Source: a virus
IMG/VR virus record: IMGVR_UViG_3300031274_000005
Span: 1-41,817 of that record
Length of the DNA stretch: 41,817 nucleotides
Reading direction: 5' to 3' (one strand)
Shown: positions 29,834 to 37,901 of the stretch, in pieces
Layout: each line of letters begins with the position of its first letter
How positions within the stretch are numbered: position 1 is the stretch's first letter
Program-made: the position numbers and the translations under genes
Notes under the pieces: generated by a model
Seen by the model: the letters and a program-made list of their open reading frames with translations, nothing else
What the model was told of the DNA's origin: nothing
Databases searched by the model: none

Positions 29834-30666
29834 CAGTCGTTATCTTCCTCATAGCCCAGCCGGATTAGCCAATCACCCGCATGGGCCTTAAAAACCTCTT
29901 TAACTTTGGGCGTGAAGTGCTTGCGCCAACTGCCCGTCTTGCCCTTCCTAAAGGTGGGGCTGCGGTCGGTCTGCCGCCCCATTACGATAGCGTTCAGCGC
30001 CATCTGCTCGACCACGCCGGGGCTGACCACTGCCCCCCCCAGCCCCTGATTATGGACGGCCACCCCATAGAGATAACGGATGAGCAGCGTCACGGTGGGC
30101 TTTGCATTATTCACCATCTGCTCAAATGTCACCTTGAGCACCCAGTCCACGTCGAGCCAGGGCGCATAGAGCACCCACCGCTCAAAGAGCGGCGCATAAA
30201 CCCCGAAGCCCTCTATCACCGCGCAGAGTCGCGCCTCATGGTCGGGCAGTGCCCGGAAGGCGTCCTTGTCCGGCCCCTTGAATTTCGAGTCGTCGTCGGC
30301 CAGAATGTGGAACATCTGGCTGACCGCCACGTCCCGCAGGTCACGATAGATGAACACCGTCCCGATCCCCAGCTCGTATAGGGCATTGTGGATGTCGTCC
30401 GTATACCCCGTATGGCCGCGCAGGAAGTCACCCGGCCTGAGCCTCGACAGCGCCTCCCGGAACACGCCCAGGTTCACCCATTCGGTAGACCAGGCGTGCC
30501 GGGCGAATGTGCCGAGCCAGTTGGCATCGGTAGTGCCGTTCTTCCGCGTGCTGGCCGGATTCAGGAAGGATGCCACCCACAAGCCAATCAGGTGCAGCCC
30601 CGACTTCGGAAAGCCATTCAGATAGGCGATGGGCGCAACCTCGACGACGGCGGGCGCTTCCATCAT
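29830..30666 (-). CDS. Sulfotransferase
   Basis: A 278-residue protein with the family's key motifs in order: NGFPKSGLHLIG (PAPS 5'-phosphosulfate loop, residues 17-28), YRDLRDVAVSQ (3'-phosphate-binding, 107-117) and RKGKTGSWRKHF (C-terminal PAPS loop, 240-251). The family transfers sulfate from PAPS to sugars or proteins. It is uncommon in a phage genome. Overlaps both neighbours (ATGA), with the two glycosyltransferases downstream. Confidence 0.88.
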   Translation of the reverse strand: MMEAPAVVEVAPIAYLNGFPKSGLHLIGLWVASFLNPASTRKNGTTDANWLGTFARHAWSTEWVNLGVFREALSRLRPGDFLRGHTGYTDDIHNALYELGIGTVFIYRDLRDVAVSQMFHILADDDSKFKGPDKDAFRALPDHEARLCAVIEGFGVYAPLFERWVLYAPWLDVDWVLKVTFEQMVNNAKPTVTLLIRYLYGVAVHNQGLGGAVVSPGVVEQMALNAIVMGRQTDRSPTFRKGKTGSWRKHFTPKVKEVFKAHAGDWLIRLGYEEDNDW

Positions 30667-31040
30667 GGCTGGAATATTACCGCCGTCAGCGTGCCCGCTT
30701 TTGTGGCCCCGCCCGATGCGATTGTCCAGGCCAGCTTCCCGCCCACATAAGGCATATCGAAGGCGATCCGCGTGCCATCCAACGTCAGTCCCGTTCCACT
30801 ATGGTCATGCACTTGCTCTCGCGGATAATAGGTGGCATCAGCACTCACGCCAGTCAGGGTGAGTAGCGTGGTCGCCACCCCGTCCGTGCCCGTATAGGTC
30901 AGCGCAATGGTCGGGGTTGTCAGGGTGCCAATTGCCAGCCGGACGGCAAAGAGCAGACCATAGAACCGCGTCTCACCGCTGCCGCTGCCTGACTGGTCAG
31001 CAATCGTCGCCAGGGCCAGCGTTTCCTCAACCAGTTTCAT
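30663..31040 (-). CDS. Beta-rich structural protein
   Basis: A 125-residue protein with strand-rich, Thr/Gly-rich sequence (GTLTTPTIALTYTGTDGVATTL), resembling phage head decoration or tail adaptor proteins. ATG 31040 has GAGGAG 7 bp upstream. Function inferred only from position. Confidence 0.6.
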   Translation of the reverse strand: MKLVEETLALATIADQSGSGSGETRFYGLLFAVRLAIGTLTTPTIALTYTGTDGVATTLLTLTGVSADATYYPREQVHDHSGTGLTLDGTRIAFDMPYVGGKLAWTIASGGATKAGTLTAVIFQP

Positions 31041-31467
31041 CGCCGTTCTCCTCATCGGGTGCTTCCTCTTTCGGCTCTTCCTCCGGCTCTGGTTCGGGGT
31101 AGAGCAAGTCGCGGGCGGCCTGCCGTAGCTGCTCGGCCCGCTTTTCGCCCACCCCCTGCGCCCTGGTTAAAAACACCTTTGTGGCGTGCGCCAGGTCGTG
31201 GGCCGTGCGGATTTCGATCTCGTTCAGTGCATCTTCAAGCGCTGCGGCCCCCGGCACATCAGCCAGCGGCACCGTGCTAGCGGTCGAGACGGTAGGCCCT
31301 TCCTCGCTAGGTGCGGCGACTGCCGCGCCCTTTTCGGCCACTTCGGCCCACCCTAGGGCGATCAGCCGCCGGGCGTCTACTGCTGGTAGGTCTGCCGTCT
31401 TCCCGGCCTCAAAGAACCGCTCTTGGGTTTCGTATCCACGATGGTCGCGCTTAAACGTGATTCTCAT
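31027..31467 (-). CDS. Protein with helix-hairpin-helix and acidic tail
   Basis: A 146-residue protein. The N-terminal ~40 residues are a short compact domain; residues ~100-125 form a helix-hairpin-helix (FLTRAQGVGEKRAEQLRQ), and the end is highly acidic (PEPEPEEEPKEEAP). This combination is unusual for a head module; HhH binds DNA without sequence specificity. AGGAGG lies 4 bp before the ATG. Confidence 0.65.
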   Translation of the reverse strand: MRITFKRDHRGYETQERFFEAGKTADLPAVDARRLIALGWAEVAEKGAAVAAPSEEGPTVSTASTVPLADVPGAAALEDALNEIEIRTAHDLAHATKVFLTRAQGVGEKRAEQLRQAARDLLYPEPEPEEEPKEEAPDEENGDETG

Positions 31468-31482
31468 TTGTCCTCCTAAGCG

Positions 31483-31507
31483 GGGGAGGGGAATAAACCC
31501 CCTCCCC
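31483..31507. other. GC-rich hairpin after the beta-helix gene
   Basis: GGGGAGGGG and CCCCTCCCC pair perfectly around a 7-nt loop (31483-31491 with 31499-31507). No T-run follows on either strand, so it may protect or process the message rather than terminate it. Confidence 0.7.
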
Positions 31508-31518
31508 ACTTATTCGCG

Positions 31519-32457
31519 TCAGTTGTTGGTCGAGAAGGCGTTCGCCTCCGTGCAGCCGATGATCCGACCCGCTGTATCCTCCAGGTCAAACCCGGTCGTG
31601 GCCTGCAAGAAGCAGCCCGCATAGATGATATGGCCGGTCGTCGCGTCATCGTTAACTGCTATCGAGCACGTCTCGCTCAGTTGCCCGATGTAGCAGTTCT
31701 GGAAGATCGACCCCCAGCCGTTCACCACGGACGCCTCGATGTACACGCCGGTATCCCCACCGATAAAGCAGTCCTGTACCCTGCACCCATGGAAATGGGT
31801 GCCGGTAATGGTCATGCCGACGGTGAACTGATTGCCGGTTGAACTCTGGTTGTTCCACAGGCAGTCATACCAGTTGACGCCGCCCGCGATGTCGAGATCG
31901 ACGCCCGCCGCTGGCGCGCCACCGGGTATTCCATTGGTTGCAAAGCAGCAATGGACAAAGTTGCTACGGAACAGGTTCGTGCCCCGGAAGGCGTAGCAGG
32001 CCGACCCGGCCTGGAATTGGATGTTATACCAATTCACGCCGCGCATGGTGGCGGTAAAGTCGCAGCCATCGCTCGCGCCGCTGTCAGCCCCGATCCGTGC
32101 GATCCCGACCCCATTCCCGAACGGGTCAGCGCCGACGCCGATCACGTCGCAGTAGTGAAACGCTGTCGTCAGGGCGGTATAGGCAGTCGCCGTGCCCTGC
32201 ACATAGATGCGGGCGCGGACATACTGGTCATTCGTGGTCAGTCCGGCGCGGTAGGCTTCCCACAGCGCCGCCGCCGTCGAAATCTCGTCGCAGGCATTGT
32301 CCCAGTCGGAGCCGTCGAAGCCGGAGCTGCCGGATACGTTATTGACAAAGTATTCCTTGCCCGTGTAGCCCGCCCCTGGGTATCCTCCAGAGGCCGCCGC
32401 CCCATCCGCCAGATCGGCCAGCACAGAGTGACCCGCCTTCATGTTGTAAAGTCCCAT
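31519..32457 (-). CDS. Right-handed beta-helix protein
   Basis: A 312-residue protein of short strands and turns with repeated hydrophobic/Asn/Cys ladders (FRGTNLFRSNFVHCCFATNG, FHGCRVQDCFIGGDTGVYI), the pattern of pectate-lyase-like parallel beta helices. No catalytic triad is evident. It lies directly after the capsid gene with its own AAGGAG site, at high-expression position, so it may be a capsid fibre or decoration. Cys-rich for such a protein. Confidence 0.75.
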   Translation of the reverse strand: MGLYNMKAGHSVLADLADGAAASGGYPGAGYTGKEYFVNNVSGSSGFDGSDWDNACDEISTAAALWEAYRAGLTTNDQYVRARIYVQGTATAYTALTTAFHYCDVIGVGADPFGNGVGIARIGADSGASDGCDFTATMRGVNWYNIQFQAGSACYAFRGTNLFRSNFVHCCFATNGIPGGAPAAGVDLDIAGGVNWYDCLWNNQSSTGNQFTVGMTITGTHFHGCRVQDCFIGGDTGVYIEASVVNGWGSIFQNCYIGQLSETCSIAVNDDATTGHIIYAGCFLQATTGFDLEDTAGRIIGCTEANAFSTNN

Positions 32458-32535
32458 GATATTCTCCTTATGGGGTAGGGGGGCGGTCAGTCCCGCCGAA
32501 CGAGCGGCTTTTCCGCCCCTATTCCCCCTCTAAGC
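32458..32535 (-). other. Spacer with GC-rich hairpins after capsid gene
   Basis: GGGGCGG (32510-32516) can pair with CCGCCCC (32484-32490) around smaller hairpins (GCCG/CGGC and GGCGG/CCGCC) on the minus strand; no T-run follows. A strong AAGGAG site lies before the beta-helix ATG. Confidence 0.5.
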
Positions 32536-34851
32536 TCAAACGGTGACGTTGTACGAGATGGCCGCGGCTTCCGTGTCCCGGTAAACCAGGCCCACCCGCA
32601 TCATCGCCACGATTTCGGTCAGGTCAGCGCGGGCGTAGCGATCGCGCTCAAGCGTGATCCGCCGCTTGTAGCCCAGCCGCCATTGATCCCATCGAACGGC
32701 CAGGATCGCACCTTTGGTATTGTCGCTGGCGGTATCGATATCGATATATCCGGTGGCCTCCGTCTTGTATTCATAGCCGGTGTTGCCCAGCGAGGCGCGG
32801 TGCATGTTGTAGGAGGTGATGACTTCCCGCCCCCAGATTTGCGTCAGCATCCCGTTTTCAACGGTCGGGGCGCTGTATACGTCGCGCGTCTTGACTTCGG
32901 GCAGTTGCAGTGCTGTCCAGTTGACGTTCGGGTCCTGAATGAAGCTGGTCGTCTGTGGACCGCCCACATAGGCGTTCTTGCCGCCCGCCCCCATCAATTG
33001 CAGGGTCAGCAGATAGTCTTCCACGTCCAGCGCGCCAGCGCTTCGTCCGTTGGCGGTGTTGGTCACCAGGGCCAGTTTTCTGAACCCATCCATCACCACG
33101 TGCCAATCGGTCGAGCCAGCCGTCCCGGCGGCGTCGTTGATGCCAGCCGAGCTGGTGTTGGTGTCGCCGTCGATGATGGCGCTCGCCAGGTAGTTCGCGC
33201 CGGAGACGGCGATCTGCCGCTCGATCTGCGGCATCAGCGGGATAATGCTGTCTTCCTCCAACTCGCCGGAGAACGGCACTGCCGCGCCCAGCTTGGCAAC
33301 GCTCAACGTCTGGTTGGCCGTCCCTATCCGTGAGGTCGTCACGGTGCGGGCGGGGCCACCCGAAGCGGTTGCCACGGCCTCGGCCACGACATACCAGGTC
33401 GGGTCGGTGCTCTCCAGATGGAACCGGATCGTGCTGGCACCCTGCGGCACCTCGACTGCATACTGGTTCATGCGATCCAGAACGGGGTTCGCCTGGCGGA
33501 TGACCTCCCAAAGTGCATTGGAGTACATCACCGTGACCCACTCTTTACCAAAGCCGGTCGAGGTCGAGTAGTCGGCCTCGTTGGCCTTGATCGCGCTCTC
33601 GACGGCGGCCTGGTCATGATAGCCCAGCGCCTTCAGCATCACGCGCTCGTCTTCAACCTCATTCGCGATGTTCATTGGCGTCAGGGGGCGATCCTGCTCG
33701 AATGCCTTGACGGCTGCATAGTCGTAAAGCCCCTGCGGCACCGATTCCTTGTTGGCCTTCAGCAGCCCAATTGCCAGGGCCGCCTGTGGACCGCTCAGGG
33801 TTTCGTACTTCTTCAGGCCGTGGAATTCAGTCACCACGGGCGCATCATCTGCCGAGAAGGGCAGACGACGGCTCGCCTTGACTTCCTCTTCCCACTTGGC
33901 GCGCTCGGCCTTGATGGCCTCGGCCATTTCTTCCTGTCGCTTCTGCTCCGCTTCCTGCTCGGCCTTCTGTGCTTCGCGGTCAGCTTTGAGAGCGTCGGCC
34001 ACAGACTGATTGACCAGCTTTGTCACCTCTTCGGGCGACAGAGCGGTCGTTTCGTTCTCTGCCATGTTATCCTCCGCTTTGATAGTTGATTCGACCGCGC
34101 CGCTCGTTTCGCTTACGCCCGCCCCTTGCGTATCCGCCTCTGGGCTGTCCGTCTCCGCTCCGCTCACGTCGCTTATTTCCACATCAGGCCATTCGATCCC
34201 GGCCTGCTCGTACACTGCCTTGACGGCGGGAAGGGCAACGGCATAGCCGTTCACGGGCCGCTTCCTGCCATCCAACTCAACCAATGTCAATTCAATTACC
34301 GGCCACTCATCGATGTGGCCGCTGGGGCCCACTCGCCTTAGATGGTTGGCGCTGCCCGATGAGGCAAATGCAAGCCCCTTCTGGGCATAGTCCCATATAC
34401 GCTGGGCAAGGGGTTTGGCTTTGTCGAGAATGACCTTGTACCATACCCCATCCGACTTCACTTCCCGCCCGATGGTCTTCCCAATGTACTCTGGTCTTCC
34501 CATAGGCCGACCGCTCGGATCAAACCCGTGATAATATACGACCGGGGGGCGGGGGAACTTGTCCTCATGGAAGTTCGTGCGCTGGTCGAAATATTCCCCC
34601 TGAATATCCTTGCCATTCACCGGCCCATACCATGGGTTGCCCAGCACGTCTAGCGTCCACTCTTCGCCGTCGCTAACCGCCTTTACGGTCGCCTTCGCCG
34701 CCCCCGGCTCATTGGCATAGAGGGCCGCGACCTGGGCATTGGCCTCTTCCCTGGTGTCGTGGCAGCCCAGGCTATCCCCCACCGGGTTGTTGTCCGCATC
34801 ATGCTTATACACGCAGAACTCGTTATCTTGCTTAACCACCATGTAGGGCAT
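32536..34851 (-). CDS. Prohead protease, scaffold and major capsid protein fused
   Basis: A 771-residue protein. Residues ~60-215 are a U35/S78 prohead protease: HG at 108-109, AFASSGSANH (catalytic Ser region ~162-170), IELTLVEL. Residues ~270-330 are a charged coiled coil like an HK97 delta/scaffold. From ~430 on is an HK97-fold major capsid protein (GTANQTLSVAKLGAAVPFSG, AILAVRWDQWRLGYKRRITL). The N-terminal ~50 residues look like a separate small domain. ATG 34851 lies in a TGATG overlap. Confidence 0.85.
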   Translation of the reverse strand: MPYMVVKQDNEFCVYKHDADNNPVGDSLGCHDTREEANAQVAALYANEPGAAKATVKAVSDGEEWTLDVLGNPWYGPVNGKDIQGEYFDQRTNFHEDKFPRPPVVYYHGFDPSGRPMGRPEYIGKTIGREVKSDGVWYKVILDKAKPLAQRIWDYAQKGLAFASSGSANHLRRVGPSGHIDEWPVIELTLVELDGRKRPVNGYAVALPAVKAVYEQAGIEWPDVEISDVSGAETDSPEADTQGAGVSETSGAVESTIKAEDNMAENETTALSPEEVTKLVNQSVADALKADREAQKAEQEAEQKRQEEMAEAIKAERAKWEEEVKASRRLPFSADDAPVVTEFHGLKKYETLSGPQAALAIGLLKANKESVPQGLYDYAAVKAFEQDRPLTPMNIANEVEDERVMLKALGYHDQAAVESAIKANEADYSTSTGFGKEWVTVMYSNALWEVIRQANPVLDRMNQYAVEVPQGASTIRFHLESTDPTWYVVAEAVATASGGPARTVTTSRIGTANQTLSVAKLGAAVPFSGELEEDSIIPLMPQIERQIAVSGANYLASAIIDGDTNTSSAGINDAAGTAGSTDWHVVMDGFRKLALVTNTANGRSAGALDVEDYLLTLQLMGAGGKNAYVGGPQTTSFIQDPNVNWTALQLPEVKTRDVYSAPTVENGMLTQIWGREVITSYNMHRASLGNTGYEYKTEATGYIDIDTASDNTKGAILAVRWDQWRLGYKRRITLERDRYARADLTEIVAMMRVGLVYRDTEAAAISYNVTV

Positions 34852-35360
34852 CAAAACCCCCTAAAAAACGCGTTATTCAACTCTTCCTCAAAGAAGCCCC
34901 GCACCATGGCAGCCTCTTCCGCTTCGACCGTTTTGGTCGTTTTCCATTTCCGCGCCGCATGGAACCATGCCTGCTGATCGCCCTGTACATAGGGGCCATA
35001 GCTGGCGTTATTCCCGGCAACCCCGGTCAAGCCCGCGTCCTCAAACTTCACCGTCCAGCGCGTACCGAGCTTCTGGCTTGCCGAGCCGGGGCGCAATCGA
35101 TAGGCGACAGCCCCCTCGCGTGATACATTCGGCTCCATCCAGCCGCGCCCGCGCTGGTAGTAGCCCATAAGGCCGCCCCCCGGATAAACGCGCCCCGGAC
35201 GGTTGGCCTCCGTCTCTGGCGGGTACTTGGCGATTTGCGCCTTGACGTGTACGGTGCCGCGCTTGACCGCCCGCTTGACCGCCCCCATCGCCTTTTCGGG
35301 GTTGAGCAGCGCCCGGACGGTATCGGCCCCTGTGATTTTGATTTGAATTCCGTCGCTCAC
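34851..35360 (-). CDS. HK97 gp10-like protein
   Basis: A 169-residue protein with the family start (GIQIKITGADTVRALLNPEKAM, then KRAVKRGTVHVKAQI) and basic helical region common to HK97-gp10/tail completion-type proteins, though here it lies before the capsid gene. GTG start overlapping the upstream stop (GTGA). Confidence 0.7.
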   Translation of the reverse strand: MSDGIQIKITGADTVRALLNPEKAMGAVKRAVKRGTVHVKAQIAKYPPETEANRPGRVYPGGGLMGYYQRGRGWMEPNVSREGAVAYRLRPGSASQKLGTRWTVKFEDAGLTGVAGNNASYGPYVQGDQQAWFHAARKWKTTKTVEAEEAAMVRGFFEEELNNAFFRGF

Positions 35361-36016
35361 TTCTCCACCTCAAGGTTCCACCAACACCGGCAGCGCGGAT
35401 GAGCCGGTGGTAATTGGCCGTCCTCGATCCGCTTGCCATGACGGGGCGCACAGATGGGACAAACCGTCTCGTCCCGATTGGTCTGCCACACCCGATAGGT
35501 CGCTATGCCGTCCTTCCGCAGCTCATCCTCCAACCACAACTGCCCTTCCGAGGCAGCCCGCGTCGTTTCGGTAATGGCGATCATCTCGGCCCGCACTGGC
35601 CCAAACGTCCCCGATAGACTTTGCTTCAGATCGCCTATCGTGCGCCCGCTCTCCTCAAAGAAGCCGGGGATGATAGACTGGAGATTGCTGCGGGTCGTCG
35701 TGTTGATATCCTTAACCAGGCCAAACCCATACTGCCGCGCCCACTCTACCGCCCGCGCATTCACCAGCCCCCAGTCCGTGCCTATACGCTGCGTATCGAG
35801 CAGCATCTTCGCACTGTCCAGGTAGATGGCCTCTAGCACGTCCACCAGCGGCACCTGCACCTCGTCCAGGCTGTCGTACCACTCCTGGCTCACATTGTTA
35901 AGGTTCGGCGGGTCGCCCAGCTGCTCAATCAGGTCGGCCAGACGCCCCTGGAAGTATCGCCCCAACAGGCGGGCGAGTTTGCGTTCCCAATCATTGCGGC
36001 CCGGCAGGTCGGGCAT
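35357..36016 (-). CDS. Head morphogenesis protein (SPP1 gp7/Mu gpF family)
   Basis: A 219-residue protein. The C-terminal half carries the Phage_Mu_F signature: MIAITETTRAAS, then WQTNRDETVCPICAPRHGK and PPAHPRCRCW, with the conserved Cys and His. Such proteins bind portal and help assembly and DNA entry. ATG 36016 immediately follows the portal stop; longer in-frame upstream codons are shadows. Confidence 0.88.
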   Translation of the reverse strand: MPDLPGRNDWERKLARLLGRYFQGRLADLIEQLGDPPNLNNVSQEWYDSLDEVQVPLVDVLEAIYLDSAKMLLDTQRIGTDWGLVNARAVEWARQYGFGLVKDINTTTRSNLQSIIPGFFEESGRTIGDLKQSLSGTFGPVRAEMIAITETTRAASEGQLWLEDELRKDGIATYRVWQTNRDETVCPICAPRHGKRIEDGQLPPAHPRCRCWWNLEVEK

Positions 36017-36017
36017 A

Positions 36018-37901
36018 TCACGGATATCCTTCCCACCGCCGCGCATCCTCAAACACCAACCGCGCCCCCTCCGGCGTGCTGACGGCCTCCAGGCCGCCCT
36101 CAATCGCCGCTTTCAGGGCGGCGGGCACGAACTCGGCCTTGAATTCCCGCCAGGATTGCTGTCCCGCCTTGATGCGCTTCACCACGAACCGCTCCCATGT
36201 GCCCAACTCGTCGCGCACTTGCTGGGCTTTGGTGGGCGGGACCTCTTTGCGGTCGGGGGGTGGCTCCTTGGCGTCATCATCCGCCTCACCATCGTTCGGG
36301 GGCGGCTGAGTGCCGGGGAACGGCATTGGCGGGGGCTTCGGTTCTTCAATCGTGTTCGGGTCAACCCCCTCAAGCCCCACCAACTGAACGGCGGCCTTCA
36401 GCGAAAACCCGGCCAGCACGGCGGCCTGGATAACGGCCAGCTTGCTTTGCAAGGCCCGCAGACGCTCATCGTCAGAGTCGTCTCTGGCGGGCAGCCCCAA
36501 CGAGGCGCGCGTTTCGTTCTTTGTCACGACGCCCTCTGTGATGTGATAGCCGAATATCTGATCTGACTTAATCATTGAGCCATCCGAAGCCGTCGCGGCA
36601 TTGTTGTTCCCCGTCCCCGTCGCATCCTCTGGGGCCTCTTCCTGCCCACCCTCAATCTGGGCGATGCTGCCGCCGCCATTCCCGGCAGGGGCACTGCCCG
36701 CCTGGGCTACCAGCATCTTATCGCGCCCATCCCCCAGCGGCGGCAGGTCATAATAGCGCTCGCGGAACTCCTCCATCGTCATGATCTGGGATGCCCGATC
36801 CTGCTCATTCAAATCCATCTGGCGGTCGCGTACCCGGACATCCTCAAACTCGCACACCAGGTTGTCGCCATAGGCGGGCAGGATGTCATTGGTGATCTTC
36901 TCGGCGATGCTCACCAGCAGCGGCCACACCGTGTGGCTCATGTAGGTGGCTTCATTCGAGCGGGCGTTGTTGAGCGCCGAGCTGGCATTGAGCATGGCAT
37001 AGAGGCCGGGGGCGAATATCTGGTATATCTCCTCCCGATTGAACTGCCTGCCCTGAAGGAACTCCATGTCCTTCTGGCTCATGGCCGTATTAATAAAGTC
37101 CGCCGCGCCCTGCCCGGTGCCCCGCATCATCATCAACCGGCGCTTGGTGCCGCCGTATTTCTTTTCTACGTCCGCCAGCATCTTTTCCCATTGGCCGTCC
37201 TCGATGGTGTCGGCAAATTTCAGGATGCCGGATATCTTGGCGTTGTCTTTGTGGAAAAAGTTGGTATTCCATTCCGACATCGCCTTGTCGCCCAGGATGG
37301 CAACGGCCAGCGCCTCGACCGGCGACAGCCCCACATAGGGGTTATAGGGGTTGGGCGTCTTCAGATGGACGACTTCCCACGGCTCCAGGGCAATCTCCGG
37401 TTGCCAGCCCGGATTGTATAGATATCCCTTGATAGCCAGCTTGCCGTCGGGCACCGGCCTGATCCGGTCGCTGGGGATGATCCACATCTCGCTGGGCGGG
37501 GCGGCCTCGTTCAATTTGTTGAGCCAGATATAGGCATTGCCGGTCAGCGCCCGGAAGATGACCAGCGCCTCCAGGAACTCGCTCCGGCTGAGCAGCGGAT
37601 TAGGCCGCTTGAGCAGCAGCTCGAAAGGATGATTGATAATGTCTTCGGTCTTCTCGTTCTTCTCTTGCTTGACCATGAGTGGGGGCGTCGCCACATCCCG
37701 CGCCAGGATGGAGACCGCCGAATACACCCACGACGTGCGGAAAGTCCCCGTCTGGTTCCTATAGATCGACAGGTCGGGGAGGGGCGTATAGCTCTCCGCG
37801 CCCGCCGCAAACCACGGCGGGGCCGGGCCGGTCGCCTTGATAATTTGCTGCGGCCTCGGCTGCGGAGACCGCCTGATCATTACCCAAGGTTTATCCATCA
37901 T
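36018..37901 (-). CDS. Portal protein
   Basis: A 627-residue HK97-family portal. The N-terminal two thirds match (SWVYSAVSILARDVATPPL; PSDRIRPVPDG; GLSPVEALAVAILGDKAMSEWNTNFF; SNEATYMSHTVWPLLVSIAEKI). The C-terminal ~210 residues carry extra sequence with Pro-rich linkers (PPPMPFPGTQPPPN), longer than usual for the family (~400-480). ATG overlaps the terminase stop (TAATG). Confidence 0.92.
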   Translation of the reverse strand: MMDKPWVMIRRSPQPRPQQIIKATGPAPPWFAAGAESYTPLPDLSIYRNQTGTFRTSWVYSAVSILARDVATPPLMVKQEKNEKTEDIINHPFELLLKRPNPLLSRSEFLEALVIFRALTGNAYIWLNKLNEAAPPSEMWIIPSDRIRPVPDGKLAIKGYLYNPGWQPEIALEPWEVVHLKTPNPYNPYVGLSPVEALAVAILGDKAMSEWNTNFFHKDNAKISGILKFADTIEDGQWEKMLADVEKKYGGTKRRLMMMRGTGQGAADFINTAMSQKDMEFLQGRQFNREEIYQIFAPGLYAMLNASSALNNARSNEATYMSHTVWPLLVSIAEKITNDILPAYGDNLVCEFEDVRVRDRQMDLNEQDRASQIMTMEEFRERYYDLPPLGDGRDKMLVAQAGSAPAGNGGGSIAQIEGGQEEAPEDATGTGNNNAATASDGSMIKSDQIFGYHITEGVVTKNETRASLGLPARDDSDDERLRALQSKLAVIQAAVLAGFSLKAAVQLVGLEGVDPNTIEEPKPPPMPFPGTQPPPNDGEADDDAKEPPPDRKEVPPTKAQQVRDELGTWERFVVKRIKAGQQSWREFKAEFVPAALKAAIEGGLEAVSTPEGARLVFEDARRWEGYP

